Assembly: GCA_023052935.1 (NCBI GenBank) | Contig: CM041294.1 | Coordinates: forward strand, 87,280,616-87,344,615 | Length of the DNA stretch: 64,000 nucleotides | Direction of reading: 5' to 3' | Source: Piezodorus guildinii | Taxonomy: Eukaryota; Arthropoda; Insecta; Hemiptera; Pentatomidae | Part shown: positions 21,391-32,784 of the stretch, in pieces | Layout of the letters: the number at the start of each line of letters is the position of its first letter | How positions within the stretch are numbered: position 1 is the stretch's first letter | The notes under the pieces: model-generated | Databases searched by the model: none | Seen by the model: the letters and a program-made list of their open reading frames with translations, nothing else | Told to the model about the DNA's origin: nothing | Made by a program: the position numbers and the translations under genes

Positions 21391-21705
21391 AATAGGGATC
21401 ACTTGTAGCAGAGTGGCTAGCATAACAGCCTCCTGTACCAAATGTCACGGGTTTAAACCCGAAGGTAGCCCTTGGATTTTTCAATGGGAGTAAAAATTCC
21501 TTAGTTATGCCGTCCTTCGGAGTGGACGTAAAAAGGTGGTCCCTAGCCTGTGTGATGTCAGGTACTCGTTAAAGACCCCTATCCCAATTAAACTTGGATA
21601 GGTAAAATTTTAAAAAAATTACTTGGATAGTAAAACGCTGTAGCATCGTCCGATTAACCACAGTAGCATAAAGTAGTGTTAAATAAACAAACAAAAAGAG
21701 AAAAA
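21391..21705 (+). mobile_element. SINE-B copy, full length
   Basis: Head GGGATCACTTGTAGCAGAG with A-box-like GTGGCTAGCATAACAG and B box GGGTTTAAACCC, full body, terminal GCATAAAG block and an ACAAACAAAA-type tail. It lies head-to-head with the minus-strand copy ending at 21345, only about 45 bases apart. Confidence 0.85.
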
Positions 21706-21994
21706 ACGGTTGATTCAACATTATACTGCAAACAAATGTACGAAATGCATCAAATTTCGATCAAACAACAACTTCCACATTTCTCCGACTATTATTCTAT
21801 TCACCTGTGTTTGGACAACTTTCTGCAAGAAAAATTGTTTACCAATGATTTAGATATTAAAATGCGTGCATTGAATTTCCCTCAAAACGTGACTCAGTTC
21901 TTCAATTACGGAATAAAATATTTGGTAAGGCATTGGCAGAAGTGTATCGAAATTGATGGTAAATCCTTTAAATACAAAATACGTTAGACTTGTT

Positions 21995-22345
21995 CTCTTT
22001 TTTTTTTTACTTATTATTTTCATTAATATACCTTTGTAATCGACCAGAAAAAAAATTATCCCCTCAAAATTTGAGGGCTCACGTTTCAAGTTGCGTAGAA
22101 TCCGAATAACGAATAAAAAAAAAATTGGTTGGCCACCTTCCGCGGTATTTCTCCGAAACTACTGGTCGATTTTTTTTTTAATTCGCTACAAGAATACTAG
22201 TCGATGCAACGATGATCCTAACACCTAGACAATGATATCAGCTGATTACTTTTTAAATGGCGGCCGATTAAAACCGATTTAATTCAATAACTCAGTTTTT
22301 TTTTACGATAGAGAAAAATATGTAAAGAGTTCTAGAATCAGTAAA
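21995..22345 (+). repeat. Rep-2 copy 2
   Basis: Same blocks as copy 1, here with CCTTTGTAATCGACCAG, CCCCTCAAAATTTGAGGG, TCTCCGAAACTACTGG, GATATCAGCTGATTA and ATGGCGGCCGATTAAAA. The 3' extension has GATAGAGAAAAATATGTA, also found near 26.63 kb. Confidence 0.7.
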
Positions 22346-22659
22346 GCGAGATAAATAAATACATTTAAAAAAAATCCACATGTATATTCAAGTAACAAAT
22401 TATAATGGATGTAATTACACTAAAAATCTCATATTTTGAAGATAGAGAAAAAAGGAAAAGAATTTCGAGATTAAGACGACGCAATGAAAAAATTATCTTA
22501 TACGGTGAAGCCACAACTTATAACAGATGTGATTCAGTGATAACCCGGTTATTATTGATGATAAAAGATAAAATGTAAGGTGTTCTGGAATCAGGAAATT
22601 TTATTTGAATTATTTGAATGAAAATAGAAAGGAAAGATAAGGACATTGTAAAGCAGTCC

Positions 22660-22790
22660 TGTATAAATGATTTTGGTTTATTATTTTCAATAATGAACCT
22701 TTGTAATCGTCCAAAAAAAAAATACCCTCCTCAAAATTTTAGAGCTTACGTTTCAAGATGTGTAGAATCCAAAAACGAATAAAAAAAATC
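22660..22790 (+). repeat. Rep-2 copy 3, truncated
   Basis: TTCAATAATGAACCTTTGTA and CTCAAAATTTTAGAGC (decayed palindrome), ACGTTTCAAGATG, then sequence diverges. Confidence 0.65.
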
Positions 22791-23854
22791 GTTTCTTCTA
22801 ATTAATAAATATCTTTTTAGTGCCATTCGATGAAGAATTAAATTGTTGAAAAAATTAAAAAAGAATCATTGGATTGGTTAACAGGTAGCTGAGATTATGC
22901 GTTTTGAAATCAGCGGTAGTGATATGATATTATTCTTTGAATTATTGCTTTTCATATTACTTAATTGCCTATCAACAGCCATATAAACAGTTATATTCTA
23001 ATATTGGTATTTGGAAATAATAAACAATTGTGTAATAATTTGCAGCGTTTTTATTCTCTTCTCGAAACGAAAAACTGTCACTTCATGTGCAACAACCGAA
23101 GAATTAATTTCTTTCTCCCTCTATTTGTTTTTACCTGTCACTCGAGGTCATTGGACTTAAGGAATATTATTTTGATCCGTTTTTCCAATCATAATAAAGG
23201 ATACGTTTTAATTACAAAAGACTGATAGACTTACACCGTGGAGTGATGTGATGGAGGTTACTAAACCTTAACCTTTGCCTTCTATATTTTATGCTGACGC
23301 TGACATTTTAGTTTTATGATGATTACATGTCTCCCGCTAAGTCCTATCATGTCGTATTAGAATATTTCATAGACGGAACCTCATTTACAAACATGCATAT
23401 TCCAACTACATATATTGGTAATTAACTATAGGTTAGTGGCTAGCATAAATGCCTATCTAGTTTATTTATTATACTCTGATATATTTTTAACACATTAATT
23501 AATAGAAAAACATATTTTTCGGAACATTTGTATAATGATTATAGAATAATTTTAGTAAATTTATTAATAATAAATTTAACAAATAAGTTACAATATTTTT
23601 CTTATTTTTTTTCCAGATTCAACACGACGGAACTAATATTCGAATGAAACCTTGGTAAAAAACACAATATTCAGGAATATTTGTATTTCAATTACATGAT
23701 ATTTTCATCAGGACACTCGATATTCGTGTTGTACAATAGAGAATACCTCTGTGGAGTCGGGCTTTAGAATATCGAGAAAGGCTTTCAGCGAATAGATTCA
23801 GATTCAACAAAAGCTCAACAGCACATACATATGTGTATATCTATGTATAAATAT

Positions 23855-23859
<5 letters not shown>
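22791..23859. other. No gene recognised
   Basis: AT-rich sequence. A TTTTTTTTCCAG acceptor-like site at about 23605-23617 is followed by a short open stretch (IQHDGTNIRMKPW, stop), which is too short to call. Confidence 0.35.
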
Positions 23860-23897
<38 letters not shown>

Positions 23898-23905
23898 ATT
23901 AGTAA

Positions 23906-23952
<47 letters not shown>

Positions 23953-24150
23953 GATATAAAAATAAAAAATATTACTGGAACAATCCTTATAGAATAAAGT
24001 TATGTACATATTATAATATATAAAAAAAATTTGGACAATAGACTAAAATAATCTGATTATTATTTCAATAAGTATTTTACAATAAGAGAAATAATTATAT
24101 CATTATATTTAATTTAATATATTAAATAAAATATATATATATAATATATA

Positions 24151-24240
<90 letters not shown>

Positions 24241-24242
24241 TA

Positions 24243-24303
<61 letters not shown>
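23860..24303. repeat. Compound (TA)n-rich block
   Basis: TA tracts at 23860-23894, 23911-23951 and 24130-24303 are separated by AT-rich DNA. The last tract abuts the 3' end of a minus-strand SINE-A. Confidence 0.9.
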
Positions 24304-24306
<3 letters not shown>

Positions 24307-24327
24307 TTATTTATATTTATATATAAC

Positions 24328-24548
24328 GTGCACCTCTACAATCCACGAAGGTCTTGGGCTCAAAATATTTAGAGATTCGTACTGATTGAAGACCAACACT
24401 CATGCAATGAGGTGATTAAAAGCGAAATCACGCTCAGCTCCCAGGTTTTACCCTAGTTTTTGGGTACCCACTTTAAAGAGGCTAGGTCTGCCCCAGAAGA
24501 GTCACCATCTCCTAGCGTCACCTCCCTGCTGAAATAACAGAAGTAATA
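24328..24548 (-). mobile_element. SINE-A copy, head missing
   Basis: Minus-strand SINE-A body: terminal CTACAATCCACGAAGG complement, GTACCCACTTTAAAGAGGC complement and the GAGTCACCATCTCC region, ending at the start of the body near 24548 without the tRNA-like head. Confidence 0.75.
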
Positions 24549-24990
24549 ACATTTTTCTAACATTAAATTTTAAAGTAATTTTAGAATTACTTTTGACATA
24601 CTTGAAAATCTTACGCTAACTAGGAAGTTAAACCGAATTTTTGAAGGTCTAGGTTTCTTAAGGTTGAAGATAAAATATGCTAATTTTTTTAAAGTCTATT
24701 ATCTCCGAAGGTGAACGGGAAATAGAATAGAATAGAAACAGAATAGAAAAAAAATAGTTAGGATTAAATAGAAGGAAATAGTTCATTTTTGTCTCACATA
24801 AACATTTAGTTCGGAATAAAAAAACTAAATTATTTAACATTTATTTATATTCACTTGGTTATTCATTTAACGTCACTTGATACATTCAGGTTTGATTAGA
24901 ATAAAGATCTTTAGCGAATATCTGACAGTGTACATGTTTGGAACAACCATTTTAGGTTACCTTCGAAGGACGACATAACCAAGGAGTTAT

Positions 24991-25955
24991 TGAATGAATG
25001 AAAAATAATTTTTATTCTAGGATACTTCGTCCCGAAAGAATAATAAGTAATGAACTGAGAAATTCCAATTTCTCTGGCTTCATTTATTACATGATCATTT
25101 AGTCAAATAGTAAATATTATATATTCAAAATAAATAAAAGATACAAATAAAAACTTCGAATTAGTTTACTTGGTTATTATCAAGTTAAGATATATCACAT
25201 ATATGCAGAAGATTGATTTTTGAGGATGTGGATAAATAAATGGTGTTTGGAAGTGTTAAGAGGTGAGACTTTGTTTGTTTATTTATTTAACGTCACTTTA
25301 TGCTACTATGGCTAATCGGACGATGCTACAGCGGGAGTCCTAAATTTTGCCTATCCAGGTTTTATTAGGATAGGGATCTTTAACGAGTACCTGACATCGC
25401 ACAGGCTCGGGACCACCTTTTAACGTCCCCTCCGAAGGACGGCGTAACTAAGGATTTTTTACTCCCATTAAAAAATCCTAGGACCACCTGCGGGTTTGAA
25501 CCCGTGACCTTTAGCATGGGGGGCTGTTACGCTAGCCACCCAGCTACAAGTGATCCCGAGGTGAGACTTTGCGGAGAAAAATGGCTAAAGAGTTCCAAAG
25601 TATGGTAGCACGGATGATAAAGGACTTTTTAAAGGATGCGGATCTATGAGAGGGTAGGTATAGATCGGTAGGTTGGGATCTTGTATTTAGGGTGTGCACG
25701 GAAGAGCGCGGAGTAAGGAGGTCAAAGATATAGGAAGGTTTTCTGGCTCCCAAGGATTGGAATAGGAAGATGCCAAGAAGGTATTTTTTTAGGGATTCGG
25801 GATAGAACCACCTTTGAACAGAATACCAGTGAAAGATGTTAGACATTCTGGAGAGGCCGTACATACATTTTATAAAACTATTCATCAATCTTTTAAGCCT
25901 CACCTCGTTTTCGCCACTGACCACCTTATATTGGATATCCATAGTCAAAGTGGAT
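24991..25955 (-). mobile_element. CR1-like LINE, 5'-truncated, inside SINE-B and split by SINE-B
   Basis: Minus-strand coding sequence from about 25955 gives EVRLKRLMNSFIKCMYGLSR and RATILWNSL before the inner SINE-B. On the far side the frame resumes (NTSKHHLFIHILKNQSSAYM, then stop). The 3' end has the terminal hairpin in weakened form at 25042-25012 (outer TTATTCT/AGAATAA kept, inner stem partly lost) and a (TTCA)n tail at 24991. Confidence 0.8.
25274..25557 (-). mobile_element. Inner SINE-B copy, full length, with 14-bp target duplication
   Basis: Complete minus-strand SINE-B: head GGGATCACTTGTAGC, B box GGGTTCAAACCCG, body, GCATAAAGTGACGT and an AAATAAATAAACA tail. GAGGTGAGACTTTG is duplicated at 25260-25273 and 25558-25571, defining the insertion exactly. 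The target is coding sequence of the CR1-like LINE, so this is the youngest layer of the nest. Confidence 0.92.
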
Positions 25956-26065
25956 ATATTACTACACTTAAAAGATCCTATTACCATCTACCGGGTTCGA
26001 ACCCGCAACTTTGAGCATAGAAGATTGTTATGCTACTTTTCACTAGCCACTATATTTCAGGTGAC

Positions 26066-26667
26066 ATCAATAAAGTACTTGAATTTTCAAGATATCAATT
26101 CCAAACGATTAATACTTTTTTTCTAAGAAATAATCTTATCTTAAATAGTTTAAACATGTCTTTAACAGCTTAATAGTTTATATTGGATTTTTATAAAATA
26201 TCTATTAAATAGCGCAATTGTTGACATATTGCTCGATAAACGAGGCCATAAAATGAGCTCTATGAAGCAGTTAATATTTCGAAAGAAATAGAGCAGATGT
26301 TATTTCTTAAGAAATTGGATCAGCTGGCTAGATGCCAAGAATCGTCCACGGAACTATCAATTGACGGTTTAACACTCCGCAGCCAATTTATCGGCCAGCA
26401 AACAATGGCTTCAGTATCTTTCTCCACTAACCGAAATTAACTCCATAGCCGTCTTAGAGGATTACTTAATTCCAATTTTTTTTGTTGTTTATCCGATAAT
26501 TCATTTATTTTTTAAGATAGAGAAACATATATATAGAGAGTTTTCTAGTCATGACATCGTAATTATTTATTAAAAACAAAAAAATATTGAAATTTTCTCC
26601 AATTTACGCCAATAGCTCAGCTTTTTCTGATGACAGAGACAAATATGTATAAAGTTTTAGGATCAGA
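26066..26667. other. No gene; Rep-2-related tail at the end
   Basis: AT-rich sequence. Blocks at 26510-26550 and 26610-26665 (GATAGAGAAACATATA and GACAGAGACAAATATGTA) resemble the 3' extension of Rep-2 at 22.3 kb. Confidence 0.4.
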
Positions 26668-27260
26668 ATTGAAGAAAAACCAGAAGTAAATACAGAAGAA
26701 AGACTCACCGAAGATAATAAAAAGAAAAATGATTTAGAAAATAAGCAACTGCTACCTGAAGGGATCCCCACTCAAACTCCAAGTAAATATTTGAATGCCA
26801 ATTCTGGGAAAACACCATCTACTGAGGATGAAGCAGAATCTCAGTATGAAGAAATGAATGACCAGGAGAGTGAAAAGAAAAAAAAGAAAAAAGAAGAAGG
26901 TAACTACCCGAAAATTCAAGTTGAACTCCACTCGATAGTTAAAGAAAAATCAAAAACTCTACGGTTTTTAATTTTTCTTTCCTCGCAGGTTAGGTAAATG
27001 CTATGTATCGAGAATACTGGGAGGAATAGAAATAATTTAGAATCGTTTCAAACGGAGCAGTTTCCGGGCTACAAGCAGAAACGTTTCTTAGTAGGGCTAT
27101 ACAAAAAATAGACTTCTCCACTCGTACAGCAGAGCTGGCGGAGTACCTAAGGAGTCTGAGCCCGAACGGCAAGATAAGCGGAAGTCAAGCCGCGGACGGA
27201 AGAGGTCGGAGGGTCAAGCCAGGAAAGAAATTTACAGTCATGTCCAAAGGTACCTATATG
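26668..27260 (+). other. Unassigned coding-like segment
   Basis: 26668-26997 is an open stretch of about 110 codons that is acidic and Lys-rich (contains EEKPEVNTEE, YEEMNDQESE and a Lys run). After a stop, a second open stretch at about 27040-27250 reads SNGAVSGLQAETFLSRAIQK and later RTAELAEYLRSLSPNGK. G+C is clearly higher than in the flanks, especially 27120-27230. It could be an old LINE ORF1 or a host pseudogene; I do not recognise the family. Confidence 0.35.
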
Positions 27261-27484
27261 TAATATTATGTGGTAAATCGGAACCTCAGTATTCTCGATA
27301 ATAACAATGCCTTACTGTACCAAGTTTTTATATATAATAATATATACTCTTTTATAAACAAATGTATATTTTAAGTCAATTACTTTATTACCCTTTATAC
27401 CACCGAACATAGTAATACAAATTTGAAATATAATCAAATGAACTTAATCGTTTTAATTTATGTAAATAAGTGACTTCTAGGGGC

Positions 27485-27749
27485 CACATGTGATGTAGTG
27501 GTTAGCATAATAACCTTTTATGTTAAAGATTGCGCGTTAAAATCAAGCACATGGTCCTAGGCCGTTATTTGGAGGGGACGTAAAATGGCAACGAGGCTCT
27601 GCGATATGAGATACCCAATAAAGATGTCTATACTAATTAAACCTGGATAGGGAAAATTTAGGACCTCTACTGAAGCATCGACCGATTAGCCACCGCAGCA
27701 TAAAGAGACATTAAAAGAATAAACAAATTTTTTAAAAATTTAAGGGTTC

Positions 27750-27781
<32 letters not shown>
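27485..27781 (+). mobile_element. SINE-B copy followed by poly(A) of ~30
   Basis: Head with GTGATGTAGTGGTTAGCATA (A box), decayed B box GCGTTAAAATC, body with GGGGACGTAAAATGGC and CCTGGATAGGGAAAATTTAGG, and terminal GCATAAAGAGAC. About 20 bases on lies an A-run of about 32 at 27750-27781. Confidence 0.8.
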
Positions 27782-27783
<2 letters not shown>

Positions 27784-29807
27784 TAGTTTTCACCTAAATT
27801 TTAAGCATGATGTAAATATAAGTACAAAATTAAATTAAAAACATGTTCTCTAATTACTCTGAATGTAAAAAATGTATACTTTTTTCGCTTTCCCAAAAAC
27901 TTGTCATATCATTATATTTTTTTAGTTTTTTTATCTTCTTCAAATTCAACTAAGTGTTTCTTAAAAAAAACTTTGAAACTTATATGAAAAAGAAATAACA
28001 TTTGAGAAATTTGAATAAAAAAAAAAAAAGGACGAATAAAGTCTAAATCGATTTTTTAAAAATAATTATTGAACTCAAAAAAATGAAATAGTATTATTAT
28101 TGAATTCTTTTTTTTATTATTAATATGTTTCATAATGCGACCGTGCATTTTCTATTGTCTAACTACTAGGTGATACGCGTAGCATACGTTACTGTTTGTA
28201 ATTACAATCAACTAGTATTATAAGTTGTTTTGTTAATTTGTTCTATTAAAAATATTATTATTAGAGTTTTAAGATAAAGTTAGGAGATTTTTTTAAAAAA
28301 ACAAAATCTGTGAAATTTGCATCTAATGATTTCTTATTTATAATTTTAATACTAGATCACTTAATTTCCAACTATTAAATACTTCCAAAATTTGTAATAT
28401 AGAAAAAACAAACCATGTCCAATATGGAATATGAAATTCGAAAAGAATTAATTTAAAATATTATTCTAAACATTAAAAATATTTTTCTGAAATGTTACAT
28501 AAAATATACTTCCATAAAATTGTATATCATACAATATTATTATATAGCAAAGTCCTTCGAATTTGTTTTAAAAAAATAATTACTTATTTAAACTGTTTGA
28601 AATACCATTACAATAACTACAATAATTATTAAAGCTATTGATATAATTTTAACTTTGAAATTATTCTCTAAAAACAAACATTATCAATGATTTTAATATG
28701 TACATATTTTTTATTAGAAAAAATATATTTTATATTGTTTTATTTTTATTTATTATAAATGTAAATAAAAAAATGTTTATGTTAGTAATAATATAATTTT
28801 CCATACTTGCTCTCGTATACACGTGAGGAAAGACAGAGGAGAAGCTACGATACGACCAACCCCAGCGCGAGTTTGAGACTGAACATCACCGCAAAGAATC
28901 GCTTGCCAACGCATGCGTCCCGCCAAGACGCTATTTCAAACCTCAGCCAATAGAAAGTAGTCTAACTTAGATATTATTTATTATGTAAGGTTTTTAGTAA
29001 TAAATACAATGTATATTTTAAAAAAACAAGTTATCATTCGCTCGCTTATGTAGTCATCATAAATGACTGCGGTTCTGAAATTTTTCTGGATGTTCTCCGA
29101 GCCGATTTGATGAGCAATGAGGCTGGGTTTGGGGAAATTCGTCCACTAAGTGGTTTTAAGTGACAAAAGTCTTATAAAAATGCATATGGGCGTATCTAAA
29201 CATAATTTTCTTTTTCCATTTTTTATAATTAATCAAGGTGTTCTAATCCTAAAATTCAATCCAAAAATAACTGAGTTATGGGCATATGCTCTGGTAAATT
29301 ATTTTTCGGGGAAACATTACAGTATTTTCTGTGACTGTTCTTATCTATAATTACATCTCAAGTTGTGACTTGCCATATAGATCAATCTTTATTCTATGTC
29401 CATCACTGTATACTAATTCTAAAACTCGATACATTTTTTCTCAATCTTCAAACATAACTGAGTCGATACTACTGAGTTCAACGCAGTGTCTTGATACTAA
29501 AATCCAATACATTTGTTTCTCAACCTTCAAAAACAATAGGGTTTTTAAAATACAACATTTTAAATCGACCGCCATTTCGAACCTAATCAGCTGACTTCAA
29601 CGTCGAAATGTTAGGATCAACAATTATTATTGACATCTATCATAGGATTTATTAATTTTTTTATCCCTCATGCCTGACATGCCATCTCTTACAATATATA
29701 AACAGCGCATCTGCTTATATATTGTATATATTTTTGCGGAAAAGTGGCAGGTGTAGATCATAATAAATAAAGATCAAAAATTAAAATAAACCAATTTTTC
29801 CCCTTTA
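27782..29807. other. Long AT-rich stretch with one GC-richer island
   Basis: About 2 kb without recognised genes. 28825-28965 stands out as GC-rich and contains CAGCCAATAG, a CCAAT-type box. 29545-29610 is the minus-strand match of part of Rep-2 (ATGGCGGTCGATTTAAA in that sense). Confidence 0.4.
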
Positions 29808-30062
29808 CGACAGGCCCATGGCCATGTGGTGTAATATGCAGAGTGAATACACTCCTGATGAAATTTTATAGAGTAGCGGTCATCACTCCCTACGCCTATT
29901 TTTGTGAGTGGCCACCAGTTGGCTGACGGGCTCTCAAATATCCGAGGGGCTATGAATGAATCCCCATTTAATTATATGCTTGAAAAAGTCACGCCAGGAA
30001 CGAGATTCGAACTCAGCATTTGGCGTGAGAGACAAGCGCCCTTGCCACTCAGCCACGGACTA
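29808..30062 (-). mobile_element. SINE-C copy
   Basis: Minus strand: head with TGGCTGAGTGGCAAGG (A box) and GAGTTCGAATCTCG (B box), body with GAATGAATCCCCATTT complement region, and terminal GGCCTGTCGT. Matches 3018-3285 and 57607-57893. Confidence 0.8.
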
Positions 30063-30502
30063 GACTTAGGAGTTATTTTTAAATATTTTATAAAAAAAAA
30101 CAATAGTTTCGAAAAAAAGCGGGCTAACGGATTTCTAGTTTTTTTTTTATTCGTTGTTTCTAGTCGTTATAGCAAGCAATTATACAGTAAAATTAGGTTT
30201 TAACTCGAACATACAAAGAAAAGCAGAATCCTATCAGAAATATTTTAGTGACCTTCCCTAATTAAATGACAAAAAGTCCCAAAGTTTTCTGCGTCGGGTT
30301 TCGTAAGAGGGAGGGGAAGAATCAGTGAAAATATCCTTTTTTTTTTTTTTTTTTTTTTTGTAAATATCTCAAAAATGATCTTCCATTTCAGTTCCTATTA
30401 TCTTCACGTGACTTAGTATCCACACATAATGGATATTATTTCCATCTTCATCCATTTATTTGGTTAATTCCAGGATTCATAAAATTCCTGTATGATTGGA
30501 AT

Positions 30503-30760
30503 TTATATTTTTTTTAGTGCTGTCAGAGGGCTCAATGAGTTTGAGGGTATAGTGCCATTCTCAATTGGGAATGTTCTGGAATAATCTAGGGCCATTGCGA
30601 TCGCATTTACTTCAGCTGTGTAGGTAGAGCAAAACTGATGTAATTTCTTCTTGTAGGTGTAATCTGGTGCGACGAAATCTGAACCATATACTTGTGATTT
30701 CAAAGTATTAAAAATCTTTTAAAAACAGCGTCAATAAGAGTACCATTCTGAAATACGCCT
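30503..30760 (-). pseudogene. LINE RNase H domain fragment
   Basis: Minus-strand translation contains HQFCSTYTAEVNAIAMAL, matching the xxSVFTAExxAIxxAL helix of LINE RNase H, then a degenerate Ser-Pro-Leu-Thr-Ala-Leu in place of the usual D-S-L/Q-S-A-L. A T-run at 30338-30359 and AT-rich sequence lie downstream. The parent LINE family is not clear. Confidence 0.6.
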
Positions 30761-30984
30761 TCTGCCGTACATATTTCCCCCAACGTTTCCTATTGTATTT
30801 GTTTTATAAATTTTTTAAGTTTAATTTATTTTTCATAGAAATCTTTAGAGATTAATAACAACTTTCCATTTATTTTAACAACATACTTACGATTTGGTAC
30901 TATAATGACCATACATACGTAAGATACTGTAAGGTGGTAACACTGAATCACCCTAACATCTCTTGTGGCAACATTACAAATAAC

Positions 30985-31115
30985 ATATGTTCATGGTGTC
31001 AACTGTGGTGTAGTGGCTTGAATAACAGCCTTCTATACCTGGGTTAAAACTTGGCAGATGGTCCCAGGATATTTTAATGGGAGTAAAAAATCGTTAGTTG
31101 TACCGGCACTAAAGT
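30985..31115 (+). mobile_element. SINE-B head fragment
   Basis: Head with AACTGTGGTGTAGTGGCTTG, B-box-like GGGTTAAAACTTGG, and the start of the body to GTAAAAAATCGTTAG; ends at about 31115. Confidence 0.7.
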
Positions 31116-31189
31116 TATTTGAATTTATTTCTTTATTTAAGACATACCAACTAACTCCGCTACATTGACTGCTCCCTTACGCGGACGAT

Positions 31190-31710
31190 ACTGAAATGTA
31201 AACATCAATTTTGTATTCTCTTTGGAAAATTCGATTAAAACATGAAGATCGAATAGATCAAAACATGTAACGTTCTAACTACGACGAAACAATTGCCCAT
31301 CAATTTTTATCCGTTACAACCAAATACCTCAGACTAACTCTGTACATTACCAAGGCCTAACACTAGATCGAAGGATGACTTGAGGTCCACAAGTCAAGAT
31401 GAAAAGAAAGACTCTCAAACAGCGACTGATATGACTATAATTTATTTTATCTAAATCATCAAAGCTAAAAATTAGATAAAAGATGAATACATAGACATAC
31501 CTACTTATACCCATACGGACCTACGCCTCGAAGATGTACAACAGAGAAAAAATTACTCATACAAAAACTGCCATAATTTCAATAAAAAAACATTAAGACT
31601 CGTAATCACAGCTCCTTGGTACGTAAACAACAAAACTCTACACACGGACTTACAAAAAACAACAGTTCACCAACACAAACGATCTCTCTATTCACATTTT
31701 CATAGTAAAC
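31190..31710 (+). pseudogene. Degenerate Jockey-clade ORF2 C-terminal half
   Basis: Fragments of the expected order are visible: GLTLDRRMT, WTYASKMYN (degenerate xIWTYGxxLW), then TLRLVITAPWYVNNKTLHTD, which is the clearest Jockey signature in this region. Frameshifts and stops occur between blocks. Confidence 0.75.
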
Positions 31711-31796
31711 TGCACGGACACGAAAGCTACTTCTAATTTTTTTTTTTATGTTGTTATTAGGAATTCTAATATAGGTGATTCGAAACAGATAATGAT

Positions 31797-32095
31797 TCAG
31801 GGTCACCTGTAGAGTAGTGATTTGCATAACAGTCTCTTATGCCCAAGGTCGCGGGTTCATTCTTGGCATGAGGACCAAGAATTTTTTAATGGGAGGTAAA
31901 AAATACTTAGTTATACCATCCCTTAGAGGGGACGTAAAAAGGTGTTTACGAGCCCGTGTGATGTCAGGTCCTCGTTAAAGATCCCTATCCTAATTAGACC
32001 GGGATAGACGAAATTTAGGACTCCCACTGTAGCATCGTCCATTAGCCAAAGCTGCATGAAGCGACGTTAAATGAATAAACAACAAACAAACAGCA
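31797..32095 (+). mobile_element. SINE-B copy, full length
   Basis: Head GGGTCACCTGTAGAGTAGTG, B-box-like GCGGGTTCATTC, full body with GGGGACGTAAAAAGGTG and GTGATGTCAGGTCCTCG, and terminal block GCATGAAGCGACGT with an AACAAACAAACA tail. Confidence 0.85.
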
Positions 32096-32508
32096 AATCG
32101 GATTCACATTGCCACCTCATTCTGAAGGTATTTACTTAATTCACTAGAATCTAATTACCCCTTTTGAGATCACAAAATCAATGCATGGATAAAAATTTTC
32201 TATTTTACGATATAAACCTTAATTGTTTAAAAATTCCTTTAAAGGCTAGTAAATTGTCTATCCAAATAAAATATTTCGCCTCCTTTCTATTATATCTCCC
32301 CCTCGGGTTTTAAAATTTTTTCTTATTTAATATTTATATAACATGAATAAAAATTAATTTGAAATTTTTAAATTAGCTTCATTCTGAGTGGCTATAAACA
32401 AATTCGTCTCTAACAGCTGCTGAAATAAATGTTATCACATAACTTTTTTTTTTTTTCATTTTCTCCTTTTTTCTTTTACTTTTTTTTCTTTTTTCTTTTT
32501 TCTTCCAG
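32096..32508. other. AT-rich sequence ending in a long pyrimidine tract
   Basis: No gene. 32441-32505 is almost pure T/C, ending in TTCTTCCAG at 32508, a strong splice-acceptor configuration on the plus strand. Confidence 0.5.
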
Positions 32509-32720
32509 AAAGGAGAAATATCAATCACATTCAAGAAATCACTGATCGGTAGCATTATTTAGGCCAATATTCCGGAAACCAATTTTTCTACAAAGATAAT
32601 TATATATACTTTATAGTTATAATGGATGAGATAATAGATATATCCACGTCTTATAGTCCTGTAAATAATATTTATGAAAACGAAGATACAGATTTTTGAT
32701 AAAAACCATATCTTGAGAAA
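32509..32720 (+). other. Candidate exon between strong splice sites
   Basis: A 212-base interval is bounded by a pyrimidine tract plus CAG (32506-32508) and a GTAAGTAT donor (32721). All three frames have stops in the first half. An ATG at 32622 opens a 25-codon frame (MDEIIDISTSYSPVNN...) that stops at 32699 inside the interval. It could be an untranslated or decayed exon, or chance. The RTE-2 tail begins shortly downstream. Confidence 0.3.
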
Positions 32721-32784
32721 GTAAGTATCTTAGACTATTAATATACCGTTGGTATTTTACTCTTTCGTACTAAATCCTCCTTTT

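Larger units (their letters stand above)
24855..26065 (-). mobile_element. Outer SINE-B copy of a three-level nest
   Basis: The 3' part of a minus-strand SINE-B is at 24855-24990 (ending in the complement of the CCTTGGTTATGTCGTCC block) and its head is at about 25956-26065 (B box GGGTTCGAACCCGG complement, then TAGTGGCTAGTG complement). Between them lies a CR1-like LINE, itself split by another SINE-B. Confidence 0.75.
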
